14,521 nt of DNA from Nostocaceae cyanobacterium CSSed10_463m (lineage in GTDB: Bacteria > Cyanobacteriota > Cyanobacteriia > Cyanobacteriales > Nostocaceae). How positions within the stretch are numbered: position 1 is the stretch's first letter; the number at the start of each line of letters is the position of its first letter. The translations under genes were made by a program, and so were the position numbers. The stretch is from the NCBI GenBank assembly GCA_003556955.1, contig PWQB01000226.1, positions 1-14,521 on the forward strand, given 5' to 3'. Under the pieces are notes generated by a model. The model was given only the letters and a program-made list of their open reading frames with translations, was not told the origin of the DNA and searched no databases. Positions 6,471 to 12,554 of the stretch are shown in pieces.

Positions 6471-7943
6471 TCAGCCAGATTGTCGCCAATCTACTGGAGT
6501 TTCCAAATAATCAGGTAGACGAGTTGTGCGATCGCCTAGCGCCGTTCTAATCTGTTGTAACTGGACGTTTTTCGCCCCAGTCAAAATAGCCCCTTCCAGT
6601 TTGACATCACGGAGGTTAGCATCCGATAGGTTAGCGCCCATGAGGTTAGTCCCAGAAAGATTAGCTTGATAAAGGCTAGCCCTATTCAAGTCTGAACCCA
6701 TAAGATTAGCTCTATCTAAGTCAGCTTCAGCAAAACTGGCTTCGGTGAGGTCAGCAAAAAAGATTTCTGTTTGTTGCAATTTAGCAGCATTCAGGTTAGC
6801 CCCATTCAAGTTAGCCCCATTCAGGTTAGCCCCTTGTAAGTTGGCTCCAATTAGACCTGCAAATTGTAGATTGGCTTTACCCAGTTTCGCCCATTGCAAG
6901 TTAGCTAAAAACAACTTCGCCCCAGACAGGTTAGCCACTTTTAATGTCGCTTGTTGCAAGTTGGCTTTATAAAGGTTAGCCCCAGAAAGGTCAGCAGCAC
7001 GCAGACTTGCGCCCAACAGGTTGGCTCCCCGTAAGTTAGCCCCAGAAAGGTTAGCATGATTCATGTTTGCCCAACATAAATTGGCTCGATTCAAGTTCGC
7101 TTTCATCAGGTTGGCTCCATAAAGAATAGAACCAGCCAATTTTGCACTGTCGAGATTGACCTCACATAGACAAGAACCCCGCAAATCTGCTCCACACAAA
7201 TTAGAACCACGTAAGTCAGCCCTTTCTAGATTCGCTCCCAGCAAGTCGGCTCGCCGAATATCGGTATTGCGTAAATCCAGCTTTTGATTTTCCCCGTCTA
7301 GCAGAGAATTACGCCGTCCGATTACAGTCAGGGCTGCTTGAACATCTTGACGGATTTTTGGCAATACTTCGCTGGTGTGTGGTTCCTCTTGCTGTGGACG
7401 ACGCGCTCCGTTTTTTTGTCTCCCCAAGTAGATTGGCTGTAAGTATTCCAGCTTGCGTTGCTCATCTTCTGTTTTAATCGGAGCATTTTCCCGCACAAAA
7501 GCAGCGAGAATTTCCATGATTGTCCAATGTTCTTTAGGAAAATCCTGGGTAACTCGCTCTAAAAGATAAATTGCGCCTGTTCGGGTTTCAATTTTTTCAT
7601 GCCCCAGTTGGGAAATTGCCCCCAAAAAGCGCTCTACAATCAGCTTGTCTTGACCGAGTTGGGAATTTTGGATGTTAATTTCGTTGCTTTTTTCAGCCGC
7701 GATCGCATTTTTTTGCATAGCGTCCACACGCTTGGCGGCATAGAAAGCATTAATTAACACTGCCACACCGAGAAAAACCAGAGCGGTAGTTATTAATGCC
7801 TGATTTCTATATTGTATTCGTTGATCAACTGTCAAGTCCTCAAGGTACGACGATGCAAAAACAATCAAGGTCAGCGAAAGTACAAATATAACTGTAATAG
7901 CTATCAACCAACGCCAGAATTTGTCTGTCTTATAAGCAGACAT
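6471..7943 (-). CDS. Membrane-anchored pentapeptide-repeat protein
   Basis: Two membrane helices (about residues 11-31 and 49-68, numbered from the ATG at 7943) lead into a helical domain (about 100-155) containing RTGAIYLLERV and IMEILAAFVREN. A linker follows with QAALTVIGRRN, then about 46 in-register pentapeptide repeats of the A(N/D)LxG type (about 222-456) and a short C-terminal tail ending DWRQSG. Pentapeptide repeats fold as a right-handed quadrilateral beta-helix; 46 repeats would give about 11-12 coils. The function is unknown, and the family includes DNA-mimic, scaffold and thylakoid proteins. An in-frame GTG at 7961 would add six residues, but a GAGGA lies 11 bases before the ATG at 7943, which I prefer. 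The gene is a paralogue of the shorter protein at 8362-9042. Confidence 0.85.
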   Translation of the reverse strand: MSAYKTDKFWRWLIAITVIFVLSLTLIVFASSYLEDLTVDQRIQYRNQALITTALVFLGVAVLINAFYAAKRVDAMQKNAIAAEKSNEINIQNSQLGQDKLIVERFLGAISQLGHEKIETRTGAIYLLERVTQDFPKEHWTIMEILAAFVRENAPIKTEDEQRKLEYLQPIYLGRQKNGARRPQQEEPHTSEVLPKIRQDVQAALTVIGRRNSLLDGENQKLDLRNTDIRRADLLGANLERADLRGSNLCGADLRGSCLCEVNLDSAKLAGSILYGANLMKANLNRANLCWANMNHANLSGANLRGANLLGASLRAADLSGANLYKANLQQATLKVANLSGAKLFLANLQWAKLGKANLQFAGLIGANLQGANLNGANLNGANLNAAKLQQTEIFFADLTEASFAEADLDRANLMGSDLNRASLYQANLSGTNLMGANLSDANLRDVKLEGAILTGAKNVQLQQIRTALGDRTTRLPDYLETPVDWRQSG

Positions 7944-8064
7944 AGCAGTAATATTCCTCACGACACAGAATTATTACTTAGAGTTTAGGAAAGATTAGTA
8001 TATCATTTAGCTTATAATTTGAATATGCCCCACAACCGCTAATTTTTGAACATATTCCATAAGG

Positions 8065-8187
8065 GTGAAATTCATCCTATTTTATAGGCAGGATGGCATC
8101 AAATATCACAATACATTAGTTTATCAGCAGATTAAACAGGCGATCGCCAATCAGGGACTGACAATGAAAAAAATATTCCATTGCTGA
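8065..8187 (+). pseudogene. Possible small ORF or gene remnant, unrecognised
   Basis: A 40-codon frame from a GTG at 8065 to TGA at 8185-8187. Its middle part, with YHNTLVYQQIKQAIANQGLT, has the balanced composition of a real protein, and a HIP1 site lies inside it, as is common in cyanobacterial genes. The last six codons lie in the 54-bp dispersed repeat, so the repeat may have cut off an older gene. I see no good ribosome binding site and recognise no family. It could equally be chance. Confidence 0.2.
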
Positions 8188-8221
8188 GGTAGGCAGGGGG
8201 GCAGGGAGCAGGGAGCAGGGG
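8168..8221 (+). repeat. 54-bp dispersed repeat, copy 1 (inverted relative to copy 2)
   Basis: Runs from AAAAAATATTCCATTGCTGA through a GGTAGGCAGGGG core into tandem GGGAGCA heptamers ending GCAGGGG. The reverse complement of 13651-13704 is identical at 52 of 54 positions, differing only T/C at 8177 and G/A at 8201-equivalent. The element has a unique head of about 28 bases and a heptamer tail. Confidence 0.9.
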
Positions 8222-8325
8222 CAATTTATTTTCTGGCCATCCCTAAGAGGCAGGGCGCAGGGAGAGAAACAGTCACTAGAACAGCAAAGCGTAAATAAAC
8301 TCCTGAAACGCTTGTGATATGGGAA

Positions 8326-8360
8326 TTACGAACTACGAATTACGAATTACGAATTACGAA
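8326..8360. repeat. Heptanucleotide tandem repeat (TTACGAA)n, STRR type
   Basis: Five exact-period 7-bp units: TTACGAA at 8326, CTACGAA at 8333, then TTACGAA at 8340, 8347 and 8354. The unit is the reverse complement of the TTCGTAA array at 2545-2596. The array stops 1 base before the TAA stop codon (8364-8362) of the short pentapeptide gene, so it forms the very start of that gene's 3' untranslated region. Confidence 0.93.
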
Positions 8361-8361
8361 T

Positions 8362-9042
8362 TTAGTTAAATTTGGCTTCTCGAAGATTTGCGCCTTTGAG
8401 GATGGCATCGCTCAGAGTAGCATTGTGTAGATTTGCTAAATATAGGTTGGCTTCCTGCAAATTAGCACCCGTAAGGTTAGCTCCAGAAAGGTTAGCTGCA
8501 CTCAGAATCGCTCCACAGAGGTTAGCCCCAGAAAGATTAGCCCCAGAGAGATTAACTTGATAGAGATTTGTTAGTTCTAGGTAGGCTTGATGGAGATTCG
8601 CCCCCCTCATATCTGTGTAGCTTAAATCTAGTTGTTCCTCTTCCTCATCTTGAGGAGTATTTCTACTGCCAATTACAGTTAGGGCTATTTGAATCTCTCT
8701 AGGAATTATCTGTAATTGATTACTGTTCCACTCATCTCGCTTCAGATCATTAGCATAATTTTGCACAAATTGAGCAAGGATGCTCATTATCTGGCAATGG
8801 TATTGTGGATAAGTTTGATAAAATTGTTCCAATTCATAAATTACTGATATTCTGTCCTCTATTTCCTGATGGTGGAAATTTTTTGTTACTTTCAATAAAC
8901 GGGTTTTCAGCAACTCCAATGTTATATTTGCTGCTGTTTCTTGGTTAAAAACTATCCCCCGGATGATTTCTGTTAATGCTATCTGTTTATTAGCTAATTG
9001 GTTTTTGAATATTTGATAAGTATTGAGAAATTGCATCAACAT
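8362..9042 (-). CDS. Soluble pentapeptide-repeat protein, paralogue of the larger neighbour
   Basis: A 226-residue protein with no membrane segment. Residues 44-100 form a helical domain with DRISVIYELEQF and IMSILAQFVQNY, which aligns without gaps to the RTGAIYLLERV...IMEILAAFVREN domain of the larger protein. The linker motif IQIALTVIGSRN (117-128) matches QAALTVIGRRN there. An acidic stretch (DEEEEQ) leads into about 17 in-register pentapeptide repeats (138-225) such as SGANL and TGANL. The function is unknown; the shared modules suggest a common ancestor and perhaps shared partners, the larger one at the membrane and this one in the cytoplasm. It starts at ATG 9042-9040 with no clear Shine-Dalgarno; a second ATG two codons on is also possible. 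It is separated from the larger gene by 418 repeat-rich bases, so the two are probably not one operon. Confidence 0.83.
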   Translation of the reverse strand: MLMQFLNTYQIFKNQLANKQIALTEIIRGIVFNQETAANITLELLKTRLLKVTKNFHHQEIEDRISVIYELEQFYQTYPQYHCQIMSILAQFVQNYANDLKRDEWNSNQLQIIPREIQIALTVIGSRNTPQDEEEEQLDLSYTDMRGANLHQAYLELTNLYQVNLSGANLSGANLCGAILSAANLSGANLTGANLQEANLYLANLHNATLSDAILKGANLREAKFN

Positions 9043-9350
9043 ACAGGCAATAATTTTAGATTTTTAATAATGTATCCTATTGTGCTGGCAAAAAATAATT
9101 TCAACATGAGTGAATTTAATGATTTTTTATTTTTTGGTAACAAAAAGAATACATAAGATTATATAAATATATCTAGTGTGTGAATGTATACATATTTTGG
9201 GGTATAAATAATATAAAATTAGGAGTATACCAATTTAGCAGATAGTCACTTAACTTGGGATTTTGGATTTACAAATTTGGATTAACCTCTCCTGCACAAT
9301 TTTATGTGAGGCTGCACATAATCCTGAAATTCCTGGATTAATCCATCTTT

Positions 9351-9380
9351 ATCTGTGTTAATCTGCGTCCATCTGCGTTC
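9351..9380. repeat. Decamer tandem repeat (ATCTGCGTTN)n
   Basis: Three consecutive 10-bp units in register: ATCTGTGTTA, ATCTGCGTCC and ATCTGCGTTC. A degenerate unit, ATCCATCTTT, precedes them at 9341-9350. Similar ATCTGCGT strings are common between genes in Nostoc-type genomes. Confidence 0.7.
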
Positions 9381-9406
9381 AATTATTTTTGATATTTTAT
9401 TCCATC

Positions 9407-9433
9407 TAGAGACGTTCCGGCGGAACGTCTCTA
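9407..9433. repeat. 27-base perfect hairpin, dispersed palindrome
   Basis: TAGAGACGTTCC (9407-9418), loop GGC (9419-9421) and GGAACGTCTCTA (9422-9433) make a perfect 12-bp stem with a 3-base loop. TAGAGACGTT...AACGTCTCTA palindromes are, from memory, widely dispersed in Nostoc and related genomes. It lies in the divergent region 174 bases before the oxidoreductase ATG. No T-run follows, so it is a poor intrinsic terminator. Confidence 0.85.
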
Positions 9434-9606
9434 CATATTAATTTAGTATCAAACATTGAATTTTTTTTGTTTTTCTTCTCCGGAGACAGAGAGACTTGAG
9501 ACCAAATATTTTAGAATTCAGATTTTCATGTAATCCAAAATCTAAAATCGCTTCGGTCAATTTTAAAATAAATGCGAATTACTACACATTTAGTCTGAGT
9601 GTAAAA

Positions 9607-10830
9607 ATGCCAAAAAATATACACCCCATAATCAAAGATTTAGTATTAATTGGTGGCGGACATAGCCATGCCATTGTATTGAAAATGTTTGCTATGAATC
9701 CTTTACCTGGAGTGCGTTTGATTTTGATTACCCCAGCCTCAGATACACCCTACTCAGGAATGCTACCAGGTCACATTGCGGGGTTTTATAGCCATGATCA
9801 ATGCCACATCGATTTACGAAAATTGGCTAACTTTGCTCAAGCCCAGTTATACATGGATAGAGCAGTTGGACTAGACTTGAAAAACCACCAAGTGATTTGT
9901 GCTAATCGTCCACCTGTAACCTTTGATGTCTTGTCTATTGATATTGGCAGCACTCCAGCCACAATATCTGTATCAGGTGCAACAGAATATGCAATTGCGG
10001 CTAAACCAGTACCAAGATTATTGCAACATTGGTATCAGCTATTAGAAAATGTCCGCAAAAATCCCCAACAACCTCTGAATATAGGAATTGTAGGTGGTGG
10101 TGCTGGCGGTGTGGAGTTAGCGCTGTCAATGCAAACTCATGTACATAATATTCTGCAACAAAATCAGCAACCAATTCAAAATTTACAGATTCATTTATTT
10201 CAACGTCATGAGAAACTATTGCCGAATTATCATCACTCAGTGCAAGATAAATTTCAGCAGATTTTAAATAAACGTGGTATCAATTTGCATTTAGGGCAAA
10301 CAGTATGTGAAATTGCACCACTGGATAACAATAATCATTCTTCATTAACCAGCAGAGAAACGCCAGAAATATTTCAGATTAAATGTGAATCTGGTTTAGT
10401 AGTAGAATGCCATAAAATATTTTGGGTAACACAAGCCTCAGCACCCCAATGGTTAAAAACCACAGGACTAGCTACTGATGAACAAGGATTTATTTTAGTC
10501 GAAGATACATTACAATCTCAAACTCACCCAGAGGTATTTGCTGCGGGTGACATTGCGACAATGGTAAATCATCCCCGTCCTAAAGCTGGGGTGTTTGCTG
10601 TGCGCCAAGGTAAACCATTGTTTGAGAATTTACAAAGGGCTTTATTAGGTCAACCACTCAAACCCTACATACCACAGCAGCAATATCTCAGTTTAATTGG
10701 GACTGGTGACAAACGGGCGATCGCTTCCAAAGGAACTTTTACTACACCACCTCATCAACTCTTCTGGTGCTGGAAAGATTGGATTGACCGCCGCTTTATG
10801 GCACAATTCGGGGAGAAAATAGGAGATTAG
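9607..10830 (+). CDS. FAD/NAD(P)-dependent oxidoreductase, N-terminal half of SelD-fusion type, without the SelD domain
   Basis: A 407-residue two-dinucleotide-fold flavoprotein. DLVLIGGGHSHAIVLKMF (11-28) is the FAD-binding motif, TPYSGMLPGHIAGFY follows (about 47-61), IGIVGGGAGGVELA (159-172) is the NAD(P)H-binding motif, and EVFAAGDIAT (309-318) is the second FAD motif. The pattern, including GGGHSH and the late KDWIDRRFM (390-398), is that of the N-terminal module of cyanobacterial proteins in which this oxidoreductase is fused to selenide, water dikinase (SelD). Here the protein stops nine residues after RRFMAQ, where SelD would begin, and no SelD motif is seen before the next gene. The substrate is unknown. 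An upstream in-frame ATG-less extension from a TTG at 9496 passes through repeats, so I start at ATG 9607. Alternatives are an NDH-2-like or sulfide:quinone-reductase-like enzyme. Confidence 0.82.
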   Translation: MPKNIHPIIKDLVLIGGGHSHAIVLKMFAMNPLPGVRLILITPASDTPYSGMLPGHIAGFYSHDQCHIDLRKLANFAQAQLYMDRAVGLDLKNHQVICANRPPVTFDVLSIDIGSTPATISVSGATEYAIAAKPVPRLLQHWYQLLENVRKNPQQPLNIGIVGGGAGGVELALSMQTHVHNILQQNQQPIQNLQIHLFQRHEKLLPNYHHSVQDKFQQILNKRGINLHLGQTVCEIAPLDNNNHSSLTSRETPEIFQIKCESGLVVECHKIFWVTQASAPQWLKTTGLATDEQGFILVEDTLQSQTHPEVFAAGDIATMVNHPRPKAGVFAVRQGKPLFENLQRALLGQPLKPYIPQQQYLSLIGTGDKRAIASKGTFTTPPHQLFWCWKDWIDRRFMAQFGEKIGD

Positions 10831-10880
10831 TTCCTGGATTTTTGGGCAAATTAGCGCCTATCATAGCTTAAATTGTTGAT

Positions 10881-10908
10881 GGTGCATTGCGTTGGGCGAC
10901 AATACACC
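10881..10908. repeat. Imperfect palindrome downstream of the oxidoreductase gene
   Basis: GGTGCATTG (10881-10889) and CAATACACC (10900-10908) pair at 8 of 9 positions around a 10-base loop. It looks like a decayed member of the GGTGCGTTA...TAACGCACC dispersed palindromes of cyanobacteria. It lies 50 bases after the stop codon and could slow or end transcription, but no T-run follows. Confidence 0.55.
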
Positions 10909-10946
10909 TTACCTTGGCTAGTTGAAATTATAGAGGCAGATACTAA

Positions 10947-11633
10947 ATGGGTTTTAAATTAGCAAGCATTATTCCTTGGGGACGTTCAATGCTGGAATAT
11001 ATCCAGATGTTTAATTTAACTCCTGACGAACTCAAGTTAAATATACTCGATTGTGCTGGTGGCCCTGCTAGTTTCAATGCAGAAATGACACTTCAAGGCT
11101 ACAAAGTTATTTCTTGTGACCCAGTTTATCAATTCACCGCCGATGAAATTTCTCAACGCATTCAAGATACTTATCAAATAGTCATCCAAGGTGTGAAAGC
11201 CAATCAAGAATGTTATGTTTGGCAGAATATTCAGTCACCAGAAATGATGGGTGAAATTCGGATGGAGGCAATGGGTAAATTTTTAGAAGATTTTCCTCAA
11301 GGAATTAATCAAGGGCGTTATGTAACAGATGAATTACCTGTATTACCATTTGCCACAAATCAATATGATTTAGCTTTGTGTTCCCACCTATTATTTACTT
11401 ATTCTGAGCAACTTTCAGCAGAGTTTCATTTAGCATCAATTATGGAAATGTGCCGAGTCGCCAAGGAAGTACGCATTTTCCCACTATTACAATTATCTGG
11501 TGAACCATCTCCCTGGCTGCAACCAGTCATCAATCAATTACAACAACGGGGATATGCGGCGGAAATCAAACAAGTTGCTTATGAATTTCAGAAGAATGGC
11601 AACCAAATGTTATGCGTCAAATTAGATAGCTAG
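10947..11633 (+). CDS. Class I SAM-dependent methyltransferase family protein, divergent
   Basis: A 228-residue soluble protein with a Rossmann-type methyltransferase layout. LNILDCAGGPASFNAEM (31-47) is the SAM-binding motif I, with the G-x-G-x-G replaced by GGPASF. GYKVISCDPVY (51-61) gives the acidic residue of motif II (D58). LPFATNQYDLALCSHLLFTY (133-152) covers motif IV and its following helix. Late strands include EVRIFPLLQLSGE and AAEIKQVAYEFQKNGNQML, the last resembling the closing beta-hairpin of the fold. The substrate cannot be told. Start is ATG 10947 with GAGG at 10933-10936, 10 bases upstream. It follows the oxidoreductase gene by 116 bases on the same strand and is probably independently regulated, given the palindrome between them. 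I recognise the fold, not a named family member. Confidence 0.75.
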   Translation: MGFKLASIIPWGRSMLEYIQMFNLTPDELKLNILDCAGGPASFNAEMTLQGYKVISCDPVYQFTADEISQRIQDTYQIVIQGVKANQECYVWQNIQSPEMMGEIRMEAMGKFLEDFPQGINQGRYVTDELPVLPFATNQYDLALCSHLLFTYSEQLSAEFHLASIMEMCRVAKEVRIFPLLQLSGEPSPWLQPVINQLQQRGYAAEIKQVAYEFQKNGNQMLCVKLDS

Positions 11634-11697
11634 ACACCAGGATTTTTTACAGGCGAGACTTGGCTTTAGCGATCGCCATCAGAGTATAGTAAAGTAG

Positions 11698-11718
11698 CCC
11701 AAGGCTTTAGCCTGTGGG
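11698..11718. repeat. Small palindrome before the phosphatase gene
   Basis: CCCAAGGCTTTAGCCTGTGGG folds as CCCA-AGGCT-TT-AGCCT-TGGG with one bulged G. Such AGGCTTTAGCCT hairpins recur between genes in Nostoc-like genomes. It covers an in-frame GTG at 11714, a reason to prefer the ATG at 11738 as the start of the next gene. Confidence 0.6.
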
Positions 11719-11737
11719 AAATATATCAAATCATCTC

Positions 11738-12385
11738 ATGAATCAAATAGTTTGGATCGCAAGACACGCTAACCGCCTCGATTTCGTCAACCCTGATTGG
11801 TTTCTCACCGCCGAAAGACGATATGATCCACCCTTGTCTGATGATGGGATAGTGCAGACACAGCAGTTAGCGAAACGCTTGCAAGCAGAAAAAATTGCTC
11901 ATATTTTCGCTTCCCCATTTCTGCGAACTGTCCAAACAGCCAACGCTGTTGCAGAAGTTTTAGATTTACCCATTAAACTAGAGACAGGTTTGAGTGAGTG
12001 GCTAAATCCCGACTGGATGACAGAAGCACCAGAAAGACTGTCAATTTCAGCCTTAGCAGAATTATTCCCCAGAATTGATACTACCTATACACCACGTATC
12101 ACAGCCCAATATCCTGAAACACACGAACAAGTACAAGAACGTTCTGGACAAACTGCTAAATGCTTGGCTGCTGAATGTCATCCCCAAAATATCTTGCTGG
12201 TAGGGCATGGTGCATCTGTACTAGGTGCAGCAATGGGGCTAGTAGGAGACATTGCTAAAACAGAAGTCAAGGCTTCTTTATGTTCCTTAGTCAAAGTAGT
12301 GCGCCAAAGTGATGAATGGTTGCTAGAACTAAAGGGGGATACTTCCCATCTGACAGAGATAGAGTCAGTAATTCGATTTGCTTAA
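11738..12385 (+). CDS. Histidine phosphatase (phosphoglycerate mutase-like), Sts-like branch
   Basis: A 215-residue histidine phosphatase superfamily protein. WIARHANRLD (6-15) holds the catalytic histidine H10 in an RHA motif where RHG is usual. YDPPLSDDGIVQTQQLAKRL (29-48) is the classic PLS-x-x-G-x-x-Q-A-like segment. FASPFLRTVQTA (57-68) supplies the second arginine (R63), GLSEWL (84-89) the acid residue (E87), and LLVGHGASVLGAA (153-165) the second histidine (H157). All phosphate-pocket residues are present, so an active enzyme is likely; the substrate is unknown. The W-x(n)-Y-D-PLS spacing resembles Sts/UBASH3 phosphatase domains more than glycolytic mutases. Start at ATG 11738; the in-frame GTG at 11714 lies in a palindrome. 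It stands 104 bases after the methyltransferase. Confidence 0.85.
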   Translation: MNQIVWIARHANRLDFVNPDWFLTAERRYDPPLSDDGIVQTQQLAKRLQAEKIAHIFASPFLRTVQTANAVAEVLDLPIKLETGLSEWLNPDWMTEAPERLSISALAELFPRIDTTYTPRITAQYPETHEQVQERSGQTAKCLAAECHPQNILLVGHGASVLGAAMGLVGDIAKTEVKASLCSLVKVVRQSDEWLLELKGDTSHLTEIESVIRFA

Positions 12386-12554
12386 ATCATAACTCGCTCC
12401 ATGCTGGGTTGAACCAAAATCCAAAATCCAAAATCCAATAGGCTTTTCATTGATTTGGAATGGTCTGTTGATTTACACCAACTTGTACTAGATTTATCTG
12501 TGGGTTGAACCAAAATCCAAAATCTAAAATCCAAAATCTAAAATCTAAAATTCT
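12386..12554. repeat. Two CCAAAAT heptamer arrays filling the phosphatase-glk gap
   Basis: Array 1 is three CCAAAAT units at 12414-12434 plus CCAA. Array 2 is six units at 12510-12551 (CCAAAAT, CCAAAAT, CTAAAAT, CCAAAAT, CTAAAAT, CTAAAAT). Both are preceded by GGGTTGAA, so the whole block GGGTTGAACCAAAATCCAAA is duplicated, about 96 bases apart. Array 2 stops 3 bases (TCT) before the glk ATG and therefore occupies the place where a ribosome binding site would be. Confidence 0.9.

Larger units (their letters stand above)
7962..8361. other. Repeat-rich intergenic region upstream of the large pentapeptide gene
   Basis: About 400 bases without a confident gene. On the minus strand TATACT at 8002-7997 is a possible -10 for the large pentapeptide gene, without a good -35. 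A short open frame (8065-8187), a HIP1 site (8140-8147), one copy of the 54-bp dispersed repeat (8168-8221) and the inverted TTACGAA heptamer array (8326-8360) fill most of the rest; a looser GCAGGG run lies at about 8248-8263. Confidence 0.7.
9043..9606. other. Divergent intergenic region with several dispersed repeats
   Basis: About 560 AT-rich bases between a minus-strand gene and a plus-strand gene; it must hold both promoters, though I can name neither with confidence. It contains degenerate heptamers related to ATTTTGG (about 9258-9281), three decamers (9351-9380), a 27-base hairpin (9407-9433), the palindrome TCTCCGGAGA (9477-9486), and two CCAAAAT/CTAAAAT heptamers (9534-9547). An open frame extending the oxidoreductase upstream to 9496 runs through these repeats, so it is unlikely to be translated. 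Confidence 0.7.

Noticed and set aside
6745..6972. 75-codon plus-strand frame opposite the large pentapeptide gene
   Set aside because: A periodic coding sequence on one strand gives a periodic open frame on the other; the LAP-FKLAPFRLA pattern is the mirror of the A-N-L repeats. The frame at 8372-8560 is the same effect.
6480..7260. 15-bp DNA periodicity considered as a separate DNA repeat
   Set aside because: It is explained by the pentapeptide code of the protein, five codons per unit.
9496..9606. N-terminal extension of the oxidoreductase
   Set aside because: These 37 codons pass through CCAAAAT-type repeats and add no domain; the FAD motif begins 11 residues after the ATG at 9607, as usual for the family.
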